NCBI GenBank assembly: GCA_014804785.1
Contig: JAAUZD010000031.1
Coordinates: 6,217 to 45,077, forward strand
Reading direction: 5' to 3'
Source: Lachnospiraceae bacterium
GTDB lineage: Bacteria; Bacillota; Clostridia; Lachnospirales; Lachnospiraceae
Length of the DNA stretch: 38,861 nt
Both the position numbers and the translations under genes were made by a program. Position 1 is the first letter of the stretch, and the number at the start of each line of letters is the position of its first letter. Below the pieces are notes generated by a model, which saw only the letters and a list, made by a program, of their open reading frames with translations, did not search any database and had not been told where the DNA came from. Below, one piece after another: positions 16,149-26,818 of the stretch.

Positions 16149-18435
16149 TATGAAAGAGAATAATAAGAGGCGTTTGTGGGTATGGATCATATCAGCGTTA
16201 GCATTTATGCTGGCACTTCCGGCGCTTGCTGCACTTACGCTCAACACGATTTCCCGGCAGTATCAATGGGTAGCGGAGAATTATGGAAGTACGGTAGCCG
16301 GACAGATTATTCATGAAAAATTAGTCAACAGCATGTGCGGCATATTGGGATTGAACGTTGGATTCGTTTTTTTGACAGCGGCAATTGCCCTGCTCAGTGC
16401 AGTTCAGGGTTTTTCGTACCTATACAGCAGAAAAAAGATTGATTTTTATATGGGAATGCCGGTTAAAAGAAAAAAGAGATTTCTGGTAATCTGGATAAAT
16501 GGAATCCTGCTGTATTTCCTGCCTTATCTTGCAGGGCTTGTAATCACCATGCTCATTGCGGCAGGAAACGGCGCAATGGACAAAACAGTATTGCAAAGCG
16601 CTGTCGCAGCCTTGCTGGCAAACGTTTTGTTATATCTGGGGGTATATCACATGGCTATACTGGCAGTGATGCTGACCGGAAATATTGTAGTTACCGGATT
16701 TGCATTTCTGACCTTTTGCCTGTATGAGTTTATGCTCAGAGTTGTGGCGGAAGGATATAAGGAAATATTTTTTAAATATTATACTTATTTTGGTTCTGAC
16801 AGGACACCGAAGCTTTCGCCCTTTAGCATGTATTATCGGCTGGCGGAGACCTTTAGTTATTTAAACCGGATGGATGTGAAGTATCTGATTGAATTATTGG
16901 TATTTGCAGTGATTACAGGGGCAGTTTCTTATTTTTGCTATTTGAAGCGCCCGGCGGAAGCCGCAGGGAGGGCAATGACCTTTGAGATCACTAAGCCCTT
17001 TGTCAAAATCCTTCTGGTCATTCCCGCAGCGCTTTTGATGGGCGCAGTCATTTCAGATGTCATCAACTTTAATCCGGAGGAATCTATGGACGGAATAGGC
17101 TGGATGATTTTTGCCATGACTCTTACCGTGATTATCGGAAGTGCACTGATACAGGTGATTTATGAATTTGATATCAAGGGATGCCTCCATAAAAAGTCGC
17201 ATATTGTGATAAATGCCGTTTGTGTGGCGCTGATTTTTATCGCATTCAGATATGATTTGTTTGGATATGATGGTTATATTCCAAAACAGAATCAGATTAA
17301 AAGCATTGCTTTTGTTCCGGACTATTATGGGGAGGCATATGGGGGAACTTATTTTGACGGTGAGGGCGGTTATATGTCCAGTAAGCAATATGCCCGAAAA
17401 TATATGTATCTTGGCAATATAGAAGAAATTTGTGATATGGCAGAGCGCTCTATGGAAGAGTACGATAAGATCGACTGGTATGAGAAAGATGCATTAACTG
17501 ATGAACTGGGAACATGGGCTTATATGACCATTATTTACCGGCTGCAAAATGGACGCGAGGTAAACCGGTGTCTGTGGGTGAATTTAGATGATGCTCAGAC
17601 AGTGAAAGCGCTCGATCAGATCATCGGTTCGGAGGAATTTAAAAAAGGTTTTTCGATGGGAGCATCCGACACGCTGAGTGCAATGATTGATAATAAAGAC
17701 GGTAAATATAAGGTAGGTACATCCTATGGAAATATGATCTATCAGCAGAAAATGAGTGATGCCCAGGCGAAGGAATTTTTAGAGATTTATCGGAAGGATC
17801 TTGCTTTAGTAAATTTCAGCAATGTAAGAGACAATGCACCTGTTGGCACATTGAGTTTTGACATTTTGGAAGAACTTTCAGGGAGTATCTATATGGGCAT
17901 GAATGGCAGTGTATCAAGAGCCACTAGAGGATGGAACTTGAGATTGTATATTTATCCATTCTTTGAAGACAGCATTGCCTATTTGAAAGAACATGGATAC
18001 TATATGGATGTTCAGGCGGATTTAGAAGATATAGCAAAAATACAGATTATAAACTATAATTCTGAAATAGCGAGGGAACTACAGGAAGAGCGGTCTACGT
18101 CTGTCGGAGCAGCTGGGATAGTAACGGATGATCCTGCTGTGCTGCTGGAATTAGGAGCATCAGAAGAGGACTATGACTATGATATAGATACCCGTGTCTA
18201 TGCAGATTATGTGGAAGAGGAACAACTAAAGGAAATTGTACAATATATTTATCCCTATGATTTGATCGTTGATGATTGGGATCATGGGAAAAAATTAGAT
18301 AGAGATTATGAAGTGGTAATCTATTTCAAGACGGACAGCGAGATGACCAAGGATTTCGGAACCAATGCGATGTACGGATTTTTGGAAGGACAGGTACCGG
18401 ATTTTGTAAAAGAGGATACTGTTTACAAAGAATAA
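16120..18435 (+). CDS. ABC transporter permease with large extracytoplasmic C-terminal domain
   Basis: The 771-residue protein begins inside the end of the ATPase gene (29-bp overlap), with AGTAGGA before the ATG. Roughly eight membrane helices occupy residues 18-390; among them are segments near 18-41, 71-100, 120-149 and 165-205. About 380 residues after the last helix are soluble, acidic and rich in tyrosine, and should lie outside the cell. This is far longer than the permeases of simple YtrA-type systems. The outer domain resembles the one that databases place in ABC permeases of Lachnospiraceae (DUF6449, from memory). Substrate unknown; efflux of a peptide or drug, or stress sensing, is possible. 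Confidence 0.85.
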   Translation: MTSKSSFLVSMKENNKRRLWVWIISALAFMLALPALAALTLNTISRQYQWVAENYGSTVAGQIIHEKLVNSMCGILGLNVGFVFLTAAIALLSAVQGFSYLYSRKKIDFYMGMPVKRKKRFLVIWINGILLYFLPYLAGLVITMLIAAGNGAMDKTVLQSAVAALLANVLLYLGVYHMAILAVMLTGNIVVTGFAFLTFCLYEFMLRVVAEGYKEIFFKYYTYFGSDRTPKLSPFSMYYRLAETFSYLNRMDVKYLIELLVFAVITGAVSYFCYLKRPAEAAGRAMTFEITKPFVKILLVIPAALLMGAVISDVINFNPEESMDGIGWMIFAMTLTVIIGSALIQVIYEFDIKGCLHKKSHIVINAVCVALIFIAFRYDLFGYDGYIPKQNQIKSIAFVPDYYGEAYGGTYFDGEGGYMSSKQYARKYMYLGNIEEICDMAERSMEEYDKIDWYEKDALTDELGTWAYMTIIYRLQNGREVNRCLWVNLDDAQTVKALDQIIGSEEFKKGFSMGASDTLSAMIDNKDGKYKVGTSYGNMIYQQKMSDAQAKEFLEIYRKDLALVNFSNVRDNAPVGTLSFDILEELSGSIYMGMNGSVSRATRGWNLRLYIYPFFEDSIAYLKEHGYYMDVQADLEDIAKIQIINYNSEIARELQEERSTSVGAAGIVTDDPAVLLELGASEEDYDYDIDTRVYADYVEEEQLKEIVQYIYPYDLIVDDWDHGKKLDRDYEVVIYFKTDSEMTKDFGTNAMYGFLEGQVPDFVKEDTVYKE

Positions 18436-18485
18436 GATACCTGATGTAGAATTTTAATGGCGATAATGATATAATATGATAGGAT

Positions 18486-18519
18486 AAAATCAGCAGTGGA
18501 TCTATCCACTGCTGATTTT
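18486..18519. terminator. Bidirectional-looking terminator after the ABC operon (shared hairpin family)
   Basis: The arms 18486-18501 and 18504-18519 are a perfect palindrome, AAAA on one side and TTTT on the other, giving a stem of about 14 bp with a small loop. It could end transcription in either direction. The core AAATCAGCAGTGG is identical to the hairpin before the GT2 gene at 5453-5487. Confidence 0.75.
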
Positions 18520-18594
18520 AATAGTCCGACAAGCCGGTTCATAAAGCGCATTGGCGTTTGGTTGTTTCAAATAAAAAAGTTGCAGAGGTTGAAA

Positions 18595-19797
18595 ATGGAA
18601 GAGCGTATTATAGACAAGGTAATGACGATAAAGGTCAGAACTGGAAAAATTGAATGGAAAGTAGTGGATCTGTTGTTTATCATGTGTCTGTTCGTATTTG
18701 CATTTATGATCAGATGGAAGCTGATGCCGATTGAATCAGCAGATTATTGGGGATTTCTGGAGGACTGGATGAAGCAGATACGTGCTGGAGGAGGATTCCT
18801 TTCCCTGGAAAAGCAGATTTCAAATTATACATCGCCATATATGTATATTATGTGCCTGATTTCTTATATAACCGATAATAATCTGTATGGATTGAAGATG
18901 GCGTCCATTTTGTTTGATTATCTGGCATCGATAGCAGTTTTTCTGATTTTATATCAGCTTACGGCAAATGTTAAAAGATCCATTCTGGGTATGGCGGCAC
19001 TTCTGCTTTCTCCTACGGTGATATTGGACAGCGCTTACTGGTGTCAGTGCGACATCATTTATACCACCTTTATTCTGTTTGCACTGTATTTCTTTTTTAA
19101 AGATGACAGCAGGTGGTGCCTTGTTTTGGTGGGAATTTCATTTGCATTTAAGCTGCAGGCAGTTTTTATCATGCCATTTCTTTTGATTATGTGGCTGAAG
19201 AGAAAGACCATCAGGATTAGAGATTTTTTGTGGATACCGGTGGTTTATGTGCTGAGTGCTCTGCCGGCATGGATGATGGGGCGTAATTTTAAAGAGTTAA
19301 TGCTTATTTATTTTGAACAGACGAATACCTATCCCTGGGGAACCTTGGAATATCCCAATATTTATGCACTTATCGGCGAGGCTATGCCGGATATGCGGCA
19401 TGCGGATGAGGTTAGCGGTGCGGGAAGTTTCATGGCAATCATACTGCTGGGATGCATTGCATATTATGTTTACACCAAAAAAATCAAGCTGACGGGAGAA
19501 CTGATGATTACGCTGGCTTTGCTTACGGTGGCTGTTACAGTATATTGTCTGCCGCATATGCATGACAGATATGGATTTTTAATCGATCTTCTTGCAATTA
19601 TATATGGTATGCTCCAGGTGAAAAAATTGCCTGTCACCTGCGGTTTTACGGTGATATCGATACTGACATTTATGCCATATCTGATTGCAGTGCACATTGT
19701 ACCTCTGCAATATGTTTCAATTGCATTGTTGGGACTGATTGTCTATGTAGGAGTGGATTTTTATATGCAGGTTCAGAAGAATGCAGTTTGTGAATAG
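18595..19797 (+). CDS. GT-C membrane glycosyltransferase (mannosyltransferase-like)
   Basis: The 400-residue protein has about ten membrane helices starting near residue 24. The first outer loop has ESADYW with an aspartate near residue 50, where GT-C enzymes place their catalytic acid. Near residue 320 is PHMHDRYGF, typical of polyprenol-phosphate-sugar-dependent mannosyltransferases such as the PIG-M and GT87-like groups. It likely adds one sugar outside the cell from a lipid-linked donor. ATG 18595 was chosen because AGAGGT lies five bases upstream; the frame upstream runs into the hairpin at 18486-18519. It heads a run of three GT-C genes. Confidence 0.78.
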   Translation: MEERIIDKVMTIKVRTGKIEWKVVDLLFIMCLFVFAFMIRWKLMPIESADYWGFLEDWMKQIRAGGGFLSLEKQISNYTSPYMYIMCLISYITDNNLYGLKMASILFDYLASIAVFLILYQLTANVKRSILGMAALLLSPTVILDSAYWCQCDIIYTTFILFALYFFFKDDSRWCLVLVGISFAFKLQAVFIMPFLLIMWLKRKTIRIRDFLWIPVVYVLSALPAWMMGRNFKELMLIYFEQTNTYPWGTLEYPNIYALIGEAMPDMRHADEVSGAGSFMAIILLGCIAYYVYTKKIKLTGELMITLALLTVAVTVYCLPHMHDRYGFLIDLLAIIYGMLQVKKLPVTCGFTVISILTFMPYLIAVHIVPLQYVSIALLGLIVYVGVDFYMQVQKNAVCE

Positions 19798-19819
19798 ATA
19801 AGTGGGAGAAAATCGGAAA

Positions 19820-21850
19820 GTGAAAAAGATACTGACGCTGTTTGTCTTTGTATTAGGAATAGAACTGTTTTTTTTCAATTTCAGGCATTGGGAATCTATT
19901 GGAAAGGCTGATGAATCGGGCAATGCATCCTTTATATTGGGAAACGGATATATGCAGTGCGGAGACGGTACATATACAATAGGGGAAGGGAACCTGGATA
20001 TTTATGTTACAGGGCTTGATTGTGAGCTGGATACTGCTTGTATCGAGATTTCCGTTTTGAATCGTACAGAAGATGAAATCAGACCGGTTATAATCAGACA
20101 GTATGTGACAGATGAATCACATAGTCTCTACTATGAACTGCCGGAAAGAGAAATATGGGAAAATGAAAAAAGAAGCAATTACATGACTTACCACATGTAT
20201 GGGAAATGCACAGGGTTAAAAATCGTGCCGAATCTTTCGGCAGGGCAGGACGTGTCCATGAATATCACGCTGAATCCGGTCATTCCGCTGTTCTTTTCCA
20301 TAGAGCGTGTAATGGTATTGCTTTTGCTGGCGGCTTTGGTATTTGCGCTTAGACCAGCCTCCCTATTACACCGGATACCTTATATTAGGCTGGGAGGAAA
20401 AAAGAAAGCGGTATGGATGACGGCTTTTTTTCTGATTCATTTGTTTTTATTTTGGAATCTGACAAACGTAAATCCTTATTTCAAGGAAGAGCGGGGGGAC
20501 AATCAAAAGCAATATCAGGAGTTGGCAAAGGCACTAAAGAAGGGAAGCTTCTCTTTGCTGGATGCGCCTCCCGAAGCACTTCAAAATATGGAAAATCCCT
20601 ATGATTATGATTACCGCACACAGGTTATGAATGAGGCTGGCACATGGTATAAATGGGACCACGTATATTATGGCGGAAAGTATTATGTGTACTTTGGGGT
20701 GGTTCCGGCAGCTTTGTTTTATCTTCCCTATCATTTGATAACGGGCGGGGATCTGCACAATAATATATTGATTTTTGCACTTGCGCTATTGTATCTGACG
20801 GGCATTTTGGGATCCGTGGACGAGATAATCAAAAAATGGTTTCCTAAAATCTCTCTGGCGGTATGGTTCCTGATTGTGGAACTGATACTGACCGGCAGTG
20901 GTATTTTGTATATGACGAAAAGACCTGATCTGTACACGGTACCAATCCTTGCAGGACTTGCCTTTGGAATGCTTGGATTATGGTGTTTTCTGCTGGCAGA
21001 TCAAAAAGAAAAAATATCGCGAGGATATCTTGCCGCTGGTTCTTTCTTCACAGCGCTTGTTGCAGGATGCAGACCGCAGCTTTTCCTTTTTGTGATATTT
21101 TCATTTATCTTATTTGGAAGGCATGCGGTTCCTTTTCAAAAGATGAAAAAAGAAGGAACAGCCCTTCTTGCCTATATTCTTCCGATGATTGCTGTGGCGG
21201 GGGTATTGATGTATTATAATCATAGTCGTTTTGGGTCGGTGTTCGACTTTGGAGCAAATTATAATCTAACCTTTAACGATATGAGAAGAAGAGGATGGGA
21301 GTGGGATAGAATCCCTCTTGGCATAGTAGCCTATCTGCTGTGGCCTGCAAGGCTGGCTTTAACATTTCCTTTCATGGAAGCGAATTATTTCGGGAGTCAG
21401 TATATGGGAATTACCATACAGGAAGCGACTTATGGAGGAGTATATTCGACGCATCTTTTTGCATGGTTTAGCCTTCTCCCAATATTTTTTCACAAGCATT
21501 TGAAAAAACACGGAAGAACACCATGGATGTTTGCGATAGCAGGGCTTTTGACAGCAGGAATAGTGATTGCGGCAGATACAAATATGTCGGGGATTCTGCA
21601 AAGATATTTCAATGATTTTTCCATTTTCATCATGCTTTCTGCGGCTATTGCGGTCATGCTTGTGATCTGTCATGAAAATATGCCCGGAAGTATTTGGGGA
21701 AAAATGATGATTTGGGGACTGGTAATATGTCTGGGGACAGAAATCGTATATCAGGGCATGACATTCTTTTTAGACACTGGGGAAGCGCTGCGCGATTTGA
21801 GACCTGATTTATATTCTCACTTTAAATATCTGACAGCCTTTTGGTTGTAG
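19820..21850 (+). CDS. GT-C membrane glycosyltransferase, large, unknown acceptor
   Basis: From GTG 19820 the protein has 676 residues: an N-terminal helix, an outer beta-type domain of about 140 residues, then a helix near 165 and at least ten more. The segment ERGDNQKQYQELAKAL and the later YYVYFGVVPAALFYLP recall dolichyl-phosphate-sugar transferase relatives (GT39-like). GGGAGA lies about ten bases before 19820; the GTG at 19802 has no site. It starts 22 bp after the preceding GT-C stop and overlaps the next frame's upstream region, so the three genes form one transcript. The sugar and acceptor are unknown. Confidence 0.72.
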   Translation: MKKILTLFVFVLGIELFFFNFRHWESIGKADESGNASFILGNGYMQCGDGTYTIGEGNLDIYVTGLDCELDTACIEISVLNRTEDEIRPVIIRQYVTDESHSLYYELPEREIWENEKRSNYMTYHMYGKCTGLKIVPNLSAGQDVSMNITLNPVIPLFFSIERVMVLLLLAALVFALRPASLLHRIPYIRLGGKKKAVWMTAFFLIHLFLFWNLTNVNPYFKEERGDNQKQYQELAKALKKGSFSLLDAPPEALQNMENPYDYDYRTQVMNEAGTWYKWDHVYYGGKYYVYFGVVPAALFYLPYHLITGGDLHNNILIFALALLYLTGILGSVDEIIKKWFPKISLAVWFLIVELILTGSGILYMTKRPDLYTVPILAGLAFGMLGLWCFLLADQKEKISRGYLAAGSFFTALVAGCRPQLFLFVIFSFILFGRHAVPFQKMKKEGTALLAYILPMIAVAGVLMYYNHSRFGSVFDFGANYNLTFNDMRRRGWEWDRIPLGIVAYLLWPARLALTFPFMEANYFGSQYMGITIQEATYGGVYSTHLFAWFSLLPIFFHKHLKKHGRTPWMFAIAGLLTAGIVIAADTNMSGILQRYFNDFSIFIMLSAAIAVMLVICHENMPGSIWGKMMIWGLVICLGTEIVYQGMTFFLDTGEALRDLRPDLYSHFKYLTAFWL

Positions 21851-21870
21851 GAGAAATAGAGGATCAAGTA

Positions 21871-23481
21871 ATGTTGATAATAAAGAGATTGGAATCGAAA
21901 ATAAATTGGAAAACGGCGTTCTTGTTTTTGATTGCCTATGGGTTAATTGCCGTCCGGTTAATTGGCTTTCCACAGATTCCCGGAGGGATAAATCAGGACG
22001 GCGTGATGGGAGCAGTGGATGCAAAGGCGCTTGCCGAATATGGTACAGACCGTTTCGGAACTTTTATGCCGGCACATTTTGAAGCATGGGGCTATGGTCA
22101 GATGAGTGTCCTGCTTTCTTATCTTACGGTGCCTTTTATCAAAATATTCGGTTTGACCAAACTGGCAATGCGACTGCCGATGTTGATTGCAAGTCTGGCA
22201 GGGGTGGCAGGGATTTATGGAGTGGTTAAAAAGCTGTTTGGAGAAAAAACAGCAATGACGGTGCTTTTATTTCTTGCCATTAATCCATGGCATTTTATGC
22301 AGAGCAGATGGGCGCTTGACTGTAATCTGTTTCCTCATATGTTTGTGTTGGGCCTCTATTTCCTGATAAGCGGTTTTAACAAAAAAAGAAATTTATATTT
22401 ATCCATGATTTTCTTTGGACTATGTATGTATTGCTATGGGGTTTCCTTTTACATGGTTCCCTTTTTTCTGCTGGTATCCTGTATTCTTCTTCTGGTTCAG
22501 AAAAAGGTGGCATGGAAAGAGGTGCTCCTTTGTCTGCTTGTTTATTTTTGTATTTCCTGGCCGATTTATGGAACCATGCTGATTAATTTCATGAAATGGG
22601 AGACGGTGAAACTTCCGTTTGTTACGATGCAGTTTTTTGCAGGAAATGTCCGTTCTGCCGATATATTATTCTTCTCTGAAAATATTGGACAGCAGCTTGT
22701 CAACAATTTTAAGTCGCTGCTCAATGTGGTATTTTTGCAGAAGGATGACTTACTTTGGAATTCCATCCATGGATTTGGGACGATGTATAAATGTTCCATG
22801 CCTTTTGTGATCCTGGGAGCAGTCAGTGTGCTCATTGGCGCAATAAAGGAAAAGGACAGTAACAAGAAAGTCGGATGTCAGCTCTTGATTTGTTTCTGGA
22901 TTTTCAGCCTGCTTGTGGGATTGATGATCAACTATGTAAATGTAAACAGGATCAATATCATTTTTTATATTCATATTATATTTGCAGCGGTGGGCATTTA
23001 TTTCGTGGTAAGGAAGTGGAGGATCACGCTTTACATCATTGTGGCAGCATACAGTATTCAGAGCGTGCTGTTTTTTAACCAATATTTTACTACATGGGCG
23101 GAAAATATAGAAACGGCATTTTATGCAGATTTTGTGGATGCGCTTACATATGCGGAAGGATATGACGGCGATTGCTATTACATTACCCCTGATACACAGT
23201 ATGAAGGGGCTTGGAATGTATCGGAAATACTTACATTGTTCGTGTTTGATGTAGATGCAAAGTATTATCAGGGAATAGATGGTCTTGCGGAGAATAGGAA
23301 TATTACCTATAGAGACAGATTCCGGTACAGCAATCCTCCGGAAAACCTGTATACATCCCCTGAAAATACGGTGTATGTGGTTAGGAGTAATATACAGGAT
23401 CATTTTCCGAAAGAACAGTTCTGTGTGACATTATTCGGAGATTATGCCGTGGCAATCCCGTGGTCGATGACCTATCAGTAA
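21871..23481 (+). CDS. GT39/ArnT-like membrane glycosyltransferase (PMT_2 type)
   Basis: The 536-residue protein has a first helix near residues 15-32 and an outer loop with NQDGVMGAVDA (D43), the position of the catalytic acid in GT39 enzymes. RLPM, then NPWHFMQSRW near residue 140, match the PMT_2/ArnT pattern. Eight or more helices follow, with a soluble C-terminal domain of about 130 residues. The start at 21871 has AGAGGA seven bases upstream. The stop is only 4 bp from that of the convergent PMT gene. A strong plus-strand terminator lies 110 bp beyond, inside that gene. Confidence 0.8.
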   Translation: MLIIKRLESKINWKTAFLFLIAYGLIAVRLIGFPQIPGGINQDGVMGAVDAKALAEYGTDRFGTFMPAHFEAWGYGQMSVLLSYLTVPFIKIFGLTKLAMRLPMLIASLAGVAGIYGVVKKLFGEKTAMTVLLFLAINPWHFMQSRWALDCNLFPHMFVLGLYFLISGFNKKRNLYLSMIFFGLCMYCYGVSFYMVPFFLLVSCILLLVQKKVAWKEVLLCLLVYFCISWPIYGTMLINFMKWETVKLPFVTMQFFAGNVRSADILFFSENIGQQLVNNFKSLLNVVFLQKDDLLWNSIHGFGTMYKCSMPFVILGAVSVLIGAIKEKDSNKKVGCQLLICFWIFSLLVGLMINYVNVNRINIIFYIHIIFAAVGIYFVVRKWRITLYIIVAAYSIQSVLFFNQYFTTWAENIETAFYADFVDALTYAEGYDGDCYYITPDTQYEGAWNVSEILTLFVFDVDAKYYQGIDGLAENRNITYRDRFRYSNPPENLYTSPENTVYVVRSNIQDHFPKEQFCVTLFGDYAVAIPWSMTYQ

Positions 23482-23485
23482 ATTT

Positions 23486-25213
23486 TTAGACAACCAATAC
23501 CCAGTCCTTCAGCCATTTCAAAGATATCCCGTATTCTGGGGAGATGGGCAGACCGGATATGACAGGAAAGAATAGGAAAAAACAAAGTATGGCTATTACC
23601 GTGTAAGCGGTAATGGCCTTTTTTCCCCATGAAAAATGTTCTTTTATATGCAGCATCGCATAGCCCATCATCAGAATCATGAACAAAGAAGCCGGAAAAT
23701 AGTGATAGATGAAGGTGATACGGCTGATGGACATCCATGGAATATATTGAGCAAGATAAGAAATACATAAAAATCCTGCTTTTTTATCTCTTTTGAAGAT
23801 CCAACGGAAAAGTACATAAAGCTGGCAGGGAATTCCAATCCACCAGATGGCAGGATTCCCCATGGTGCTGATAGCGCTTATCCGGGAAGCTCCCACAGCG
23901 TCACTTGCATCCAGAAGCGGCATCCAGATGACTGGCCATTCATAAAATGGTGAGCTGTAATAATGTTCGGCAACTAGATTTGAGTGATAATCAAACATAT
24001 ATTTTGTCCCCTGAATGGCTTTATCGATTAAACCGTTATATTCCACATATCCCACAACAGGAATAAAGCAAAGCGTATATACGATTAAAGGAACCACAAC
24101 AAAAAATAGACAGCAGAAGACGAAAAGCCGCAGAGTCTGCTTTCCGGGAAAGTGTGTGATGGTATACCAGATAAAGAGGATGGCAAGTCCCACGCCGGCG
24201 TAGACGCCCGTCCATTTGGTGGCAATACCGAGCGCCATGCTGATGCCGCAGAGTGCAAGCGGAACATAGACGTTTTTTGGCGGAAACTTATCCTGCAGGG
24301 AAAGCTTTGCACTTCGGTAGAGAGAATCATTAACAAAATACTGATACATAAAGAAATACATCAGCAGTATGAAAAAGGCTGCAAAAATATCAATAGTTGA
24401 AATCCGCGAAAGGGTATAATGCATACAGTCAAATGTTAAAAGGCTGGTAGTGATTGTAGCGATAAAAGTATTTTTAAATAGTTTCCTGGCAAACATATAC
24501 ATAACAGGGATGATTAATATGCCGAAGATCACAGACATAAAACGCCATCCGAAGGGATTCATGCCGAACAGGAGAATACCGAGAGAAATCAGAATCTTCC
24601 CAAGATGCGGATGAGTTGTTTCATAGGTAGTAAGTCCGTGAATAAATTCGTAGGCGGTACGTCCATGATAGACCTCATCAAACATAGTTCCTGTCATATA
24701 AGTTCTTGAGATGGGAAACATTTCCTGTTCATCAAAAAGAGCGGGATAGTCGGCTGCATTGACTGGCATAATGGAAGTACCGTCTGTACCGGTGACCACC
24801 ATTTCATTTATGACTGCTGTATCGTCTGTTGCAACAATGCCGAGATACCGCAGCCTGTAATTGATATCTATTTTATTCCATGCAAATACAGATTCTGCAA
24901 TGGCGTCCCCGTTGAACACTTCCCAGGAATTTGTCACCTCATTAAATGCGGAGATGGAAAAATGTCTGGTATTCAGATTCCCTAAAAACAGGGAGATAGA
25001 AGCAATATCGGTATATTCACCGAAATCAAGTACAACATCATGATTCTGGGAGTTAGTCGTGTGATAAGAGGAGGGCGCATAAAGATTGCCCAGTCTGAAA
25101 AATGCCAATATCGAAAACAGGAAAACCAGAATGGACATGCAGATATAATCCGTCCTGGTGAGCCGGTCAGAATCTGATGGTATTTCTTTTTTAGATGTAA
25201 ATATTCGTTTCAT
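23486..25213 (-). CDS. PMT-family glycosyltransferase (GT39) with an inserted discoidin-like domain
   Basis: Predicted polyprenyl-phosphate-mannose (or similar) protein O-glycosyltransferase. In its 575 residues TM1 is near 24-41. The PMT catalytic motif FDEVYHGRTA (D179, E180) is followed by HPHLGK at 201-206. Between them, residues 55-140 resemble an F5/8-type (discoidin) beta-sandwich: VVLDFGEYTDIASISLFLG, an NSWEVF strand and the terminal RYLGIVA strand. This would place a sugar- or peptide-binding module on the first outer loop. About ten helices follow. GGGAGG lies 11 bases before the start. It is a single-gene unit on the minus strand. Confidence 0.88.
   Translation of the reverse strand: MKRIFTSKKEIPSDSDRLTRTDYICMSILVFLFSILAFFRLGNLYAPSSYHTTNSQNHDVVLDFGEYTDIASISLFLGNLNTRHFSISAFNEVTNSWEVFNGDAIAESVFAWNKIDINYRLRYLGIVATDDTAVINEMVVTGTDGTSIMPVNAADYPALFDEQEMFPISRTYMTGTMFDEVYHGRTAYEFIHGLTTYETTHPHLGKILISLGILLFGMNPFGWRFMSVIFGILIIPVMYMFARKLFKNTFIATITTSLLTFDCMHYTLSRISTIDIFAAFFILLMYFFMYQYFVNDSLYRSAKLSLQDKFPPKNVYVPLALCGISMALGIATKWTGVYAGVGLAILFIWYTITHFPGKQTLRLFVFCCLFFVVVPLIVYTLCFIPVVGYVEYNGLIDKAIQGTKYMFDYHSNLVAEHYYSSPFYEWPVIWMPLLDASDAVGASRISAISTMGNPAIWWIGIPCQLYVLFRWIFKRDKKAGFLCISYLAQYIPWMSISRITFIYHYFPASLFMILMMGYAMLHIKEHFSWGKKAITAYTVIAILCFFLFFPVISGLPISPEYGISLKWLKDWVLVV
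23591..23624 (+). terminator. Plus-strand intrinsic terminator embedded in the PMT coding region
   Basis: GGCTATTACCG (23591-23601) pairs with CGGTAATGGCC (23608-23618) in an 11-bp stem (one T-G pair) with a 6-nt loop, followed directly by six T. This is the first good terminator for the plus-strand glycosyltransferase genes ending at 23481. On the other strand the same bases encode a membrane helix (KKAITAYTVIAI). Confidence 0.85.
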
Positions 25214-25248
25214 TTAGCAGGTTACCTCCCAAAGTTTCAATTTGCTGT

Positions 25249-25276
25249 ATCATAATATGGTACAGCTGCAAATCAA
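25249..25276 (-). promoter_or_regulatory. Candidate promoter of the PMT gene
   Basis: On the minus strand TTGATT (25276-25271) and TATGAT (25254-25249) are 16 bp apart, about 35 bp before the start codon. Moderate match. Confidence 0.4.
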
Positions 25277-25307
25277 TCTATTTCATGCCACTTGACAGTC
25301 ACAATAG

Positions 25308-26729
<1,422 letters not shown>

Positions 26730-26818
26730 TTTCGGTTCCTGGTAATTATGCGGGAATGTGATGATATCAGAATTACGGATCATGTCTGGAACACATAAGA
26801 AGAGAGGAAAAGAAACAA

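Noticed and set aside
25292-25297. Perfect TTGACA upstream of eno
   Set aside because: No -10-like hexamer occurs 16-18 bp downstream.
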